8,866 nt of DNA, taken from NCBI GenBank assembly GCA_030609125.1, contig JAUWCW010000066.1:1-8866 (forward strand), written 5' to 3'. This stretch comes from Candidatus Rokuibacteriota bacterium (GTDB lineage: Bacteria; JAUVQV01). Positions 6,996 to 8,866 of this stretch are shown here, piece after piece. The notes under the pieces were generated by a model. That model did no database searches and was not told the DNA's origin. It worked only from the letters and a program-made list of their open reading frames with translations. Positions within the stretch are counted from its first letter, which is position 1, and each line of letters opens with the position of its first letter. The translations under genes and the position numbers were made by a program.

Positions 6996-7014
6996 GGTAG
7001 AATTTATTTTTCAA
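6988..7014 (-). promoter_or_regulatory. Candidate promoter for the universal stress/macrodomain genes
   Basis: Minus strand: TTGAAA (7014-7009, five of six matches), a short 15-bp spacer, then TATACT (6993-6988, five of six). It would yield a leader of about 65 nt before the ATG at 6916. The spacer is 2 bp below the optimum, so the promoter may be weak or activated. Its -10 shares the TATA core at 6990-6993 with the plus-strand candidate. Confidence 0.4.
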
Positions 7015-7058
7015 CCGCATGTCGCAGGGCCGCCTGAAGAGGGGGAAACCGCCGGAAG

Positions 7059-8834
7059 ATGAAGTTCACCGACAACTACCGCACCGTCTGGCCTCTGGTC
7101 AGGAAGTACCGCGCCGGACTCGCGGCGGGGATGTTCTTTCTCGTTCTGACCAACGTCTTCACTTTCCTCGGGCCGTGGATCCTCAAGGCCGCCATCGACG
7201 AGCTGCAGACCCTGATCCAGATGCGCCGGCTCCTCCTCTACTGCGGCCTCCTCATCGGCAGCGCCCTCCTCCAGGGCGTCTTCCGTTTCGCCATGCGCCG
7301 CACCATCATCGGCATCTCACGCGACGTCGAATACAACCTGCGCAACCTCGTCTTCCGGCACCTCCTGCGGCTCTCCGCCTCCTTCTTCAGCACCATGCGG
7401 ACCGGCGACGTCATGTCCCGTGTCACCTCGGACGTGGAAGCGGTCCGCATGGCCATAGGCCCGGGGGCGATGCACCTGGCCAACACCTCGGTGACCTTCC
7501 TCATCGCCCTGGCTTCCATGATCTCCCTTCATCCCGGCCTCACCCTCATGGCCTTCACACCCATGCCCGTCGTCGCCTTCCTGATGTACTATTCCGCCCG
7601 TGTCTACCACCGCCGCTTTCTCGCCGTACAGGAGCAGAGAGCCTGGCTCAACACGGCGGCGCAGGAGAATTTCTCCGGCATCAGGGTCATCAAGGCCTAC
7701 AACCAGGAGTCTTTCCAGCAGGAGCGCTTCGCCGAGGGCAACCGGGAGTATATGCGGCGGAATCTCGCCCTCGCCAGGTCCCTGGGTTTCTTCCACCCCC
7801 TGGTGGGGATGGTCGCCGGCCTGGGAACCCTCATCGTCCTCTGGGCGGGAGGAAGGCTCATCATCTCCGGGGAGATCAGCCTCGGCACCCTCGTGGCTTT
7901 CATGGCTTTTCTCTCTCTTCTCATCTGGCCCACCATCGCCCTCGGCTGGGTAGTGACGCTGGTCCAGCGCGGATCCGCCGCCATGGGCAGAATAAACAGC
8001 ATCCTCCTGACGGAGCCCGAAATAACCGACCCCCCCGAACCGGAGCGCCTCGCCTTCTCCGATGCGGGCGCCTCCCTGGAGGCCCGCTCCCTGACATTCT
8101 CCTACCCGGGCCGGAAGGAGCCGGTCCTCAGGGAGGTCTCCTTCTCCATCCGTCCCGGCGAGAGAATCGCCCTGGTCGGGCGCACCGGCTCCGGCAAGTC
8201 CACCTTGCTGCACCTCATCCCCCGTCTCTGGCAGGTGAAAGACGGTTCCCTCTTCCTCGACGGTCATGACGTCAACCGCCTTCGTCTCCGCGACCTGAGG
8301 GCCCAGCTGGGCTTTGTCCCACAGGAGACGTTTCTCTTCACCCGGTCCCTGGCGGAAAACATCGCTTTCGACACCGGTGACAGGGATGACGCGGAGAGGA
8401 TGGTCGTCGAGGAGGCGGCCAACCTTGCCCGTCTGGCCGACGACATTCTGGAATTCCCCGAAGGCTACGAAACAATGGTCGGCGAGCGGGGAATCACCCT
8501 CTCGGGAGGGCAGAAGCAGCGCACCGCCATCGCCCGGGCCCTGCTGCGCCGGCCCCGTCTTCTCATCCTCGACGACGCCCTTTCGGCCGTGGACGCCGCT
8601 ACGGAGGAGCAGATACTGGACGGCATCTTCTCCGAGGAGGCGGAGCGAACCGTGATCATCGTGTCGCACCGGCTGTCGACGGTCCGCAGGGCCGGACGCA
8701 TTCTCGTCCTCGACGAGGGGCGTCTGGTGGAGAGCGGCACCCATGACGATCTGCTCGCCCTACCCGGCGGTGTCTACCGCCGCCTCGTGGAGCACCAGCT
8801 GCTGGCGGAAGAGCTCGAAAAGGAAGAAGCCTGA
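7059..8834 (+). CDS. ABC exporter half-transporter (permease fused to ATPase), degenerate-site subunit of a heterodimer (MdlA/YheI-BmrC type)
   Basis: A 591-residue inner-membrane half-transporter of ABC type-I exporter fold. Residues 1 to about 310 form the membrane domain, with hydrophobic segments near 20-45, 58-78, 140-160, 162-181, 246-264 and 275-297. The ATPase domain follows from about 335. Seen: Walker A GRTGSGKST at 374-382 (Lys380), Q-loop Gln422, canonical signature LSGGQ at 481-485, Walker B ILDDALSAVD with Asp506 where the catalytic glutamate normally sits, and H-loop His537. Asp in that position together with an intact signature is the pattern of the degenerate-site subunit in heterodimeric exporters (TM287/288, BmrC/D, MdlA/B). 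Such pumps export lipids, peptides or drugs; the substrate cannot be inferred here. The stop codon overlaps the next ATG by one base, implying translational coupling with a partner. The ATG at 7059 is the first plausible start; its ribosome site is modest (GGAAG adjacent, GAGGGGG further upstream). Confidence 0.95.
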   Translation: MKFTDNYRTVWPLVRKYRAGLAAGMFFLVLTNVFTFLGPWILKAAIDELQTLIQMRRLLLYCGLLIGSALLQGVFRFAMRRTIIGISRDVEYNLRNLVFRHLLRLSASFFSTMRTGDVMSRVTSDVEAVRMAIGPGAMHLANTSVTFLIALASMISLHPGLTLMAFTPMPVVAFLMYYSARVYHRRFLAVQEQRAWLNTAAQENFSGIRVIKAYNQESFQQERFAEGNREYMRRNLALARSLGFFHPLVGMVAGLGTLIVLWAGGRLIISGEISLGTLVAFMAFLSLLIWPTIALGWVVTLVQRGSAAMGRINSILLTEPEITDPPEPERLAFSDAGASLEARSLTFSYPGRKEPVLREVSFSIRPGERIALVGRTGSGKSTLLHLIPRLWQVKDGSLFLDGHDVNRLRLRDLRAQLGFVPQETFLFTRSLAENIAFDTGDRDDAERMVVEEAANLARLADDILEFPEGYETMVGERGITLSGGQKQRTAIARALLRRPRLLILDDALSAVDAATEEQILDGIFSEEAERTVIIVSHRLSTVRRAGRILVLDEGRLVESGTHDDLLALPGGVYRRLVEHQLLAEELEKEEA

Positions 8835-8866
8835 TGCGCCACGACCACCTCATAGACGAGGTCGAA
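8834..8866 (+). CDS. Start of a downstream gene, probably the partner ABC half-transporter (11 codons, cut by the right edge)
   Basis: ATG at 8834 shares its A with the TGA stop of the preceding gene, and reads MRHDHLIDEVE to the window edge. Eleven residues carry no diagnostic motif. The call as the second subunit rests on the one-base overlap and on the preceding subunit having a degenerate catalytic site that requires a heterodimer partner. An acidic, charged N-terminus ahead of the first membrane helix is common in such partners. Confidence 0.6.
   Translation, partial: MRHDHLIDEVE

Noticed and set aside
7317-8744. 475-codon minus-strand frame opposite the ABC transporter
   Set aside because: Antisense shadow of a gene whose Walker A, signature and H-loop motifs are intact; Gly/Glu/Asp-rich low-complexity translation.
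1-8866. tRNA/rRNA genes, CRISPR repeats, insertion sequences, attachment sites
   Set aside because: None seen: no repeated units, no transposase or integrase motifs, and the space is almost fully occupied by recognised genes; the longest intergenic gap is 165 bp.

Overview
The window is ordinary-looking, GC-rich bacterial chromosome (roughly 60-65% G+C by eye, not computed). It is densely packed with metabolic genes and has no mobile elements, CRISPR arrays or RNA genes that I can see. GTG and TTG start codons, strong Shine-Dalgarno (SD) sequences and the mix of families fit a high-GC, probably Gram-negative bacterium. A deltaproteobacterium-like anaerobe would be compatible, but the sequence alone does not fix the taxon.

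Positions 1-6916 hold six genes on the minus strand, in transcription order: a small UspA-family universal stress protein, a YmdB/MacroD-type macrodomain ADP-ribose deacetylase, a short-form alpha-glucan phosphorylase (glgP type), transketolase (tkt), glucose-6-phosphate dehydrogenase (zwf) and 6-phosphogluconolactonase (pgl, running off the left edge). The gaps are 30, 69, 165, 15 and 43 bp. tkt-zwf-pgl therefore looks like a tight operon, while glgP and tkt may each have their own promoter.

Together the carbohydrate genes form a storage-glucan-to-pentose-phosphate module. Phosphorylase releases glucose-1-phosphate. After conversion to glucose-6-phosphate by a phosphoglucomutase that is not in the window, Zwf and Pgl give 6-phosphogluconate, and transketolase recycles the sugar phosphates.

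The most notable detail is in Zwf. Both residues that mark NADP+ specificity in the E. coli enzyme (Lys18 and Arg50) are replaced, by Gly38 and Met70, in an ungapped alignment. This predicts an enzyme that prefers NAD+ or uses both cofactors.

Positions 6917-7058 form a divergent intergenic region whose two candidate -10 boxes share the same TATA core. To the right, on the plus strand, lies an ABC half-transporter of the heterodimeric MdlA/YheI(BmrC) type (7059-8834), with Asp instead of Glu as its Walker B catalytic base. It overlaps by one base the start of a further gene (8834 to the right edge), which by context is probably the partner half-transporter.

I found no convincing previously undescribed system. 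The findings below are modest, checkable peculiarities.
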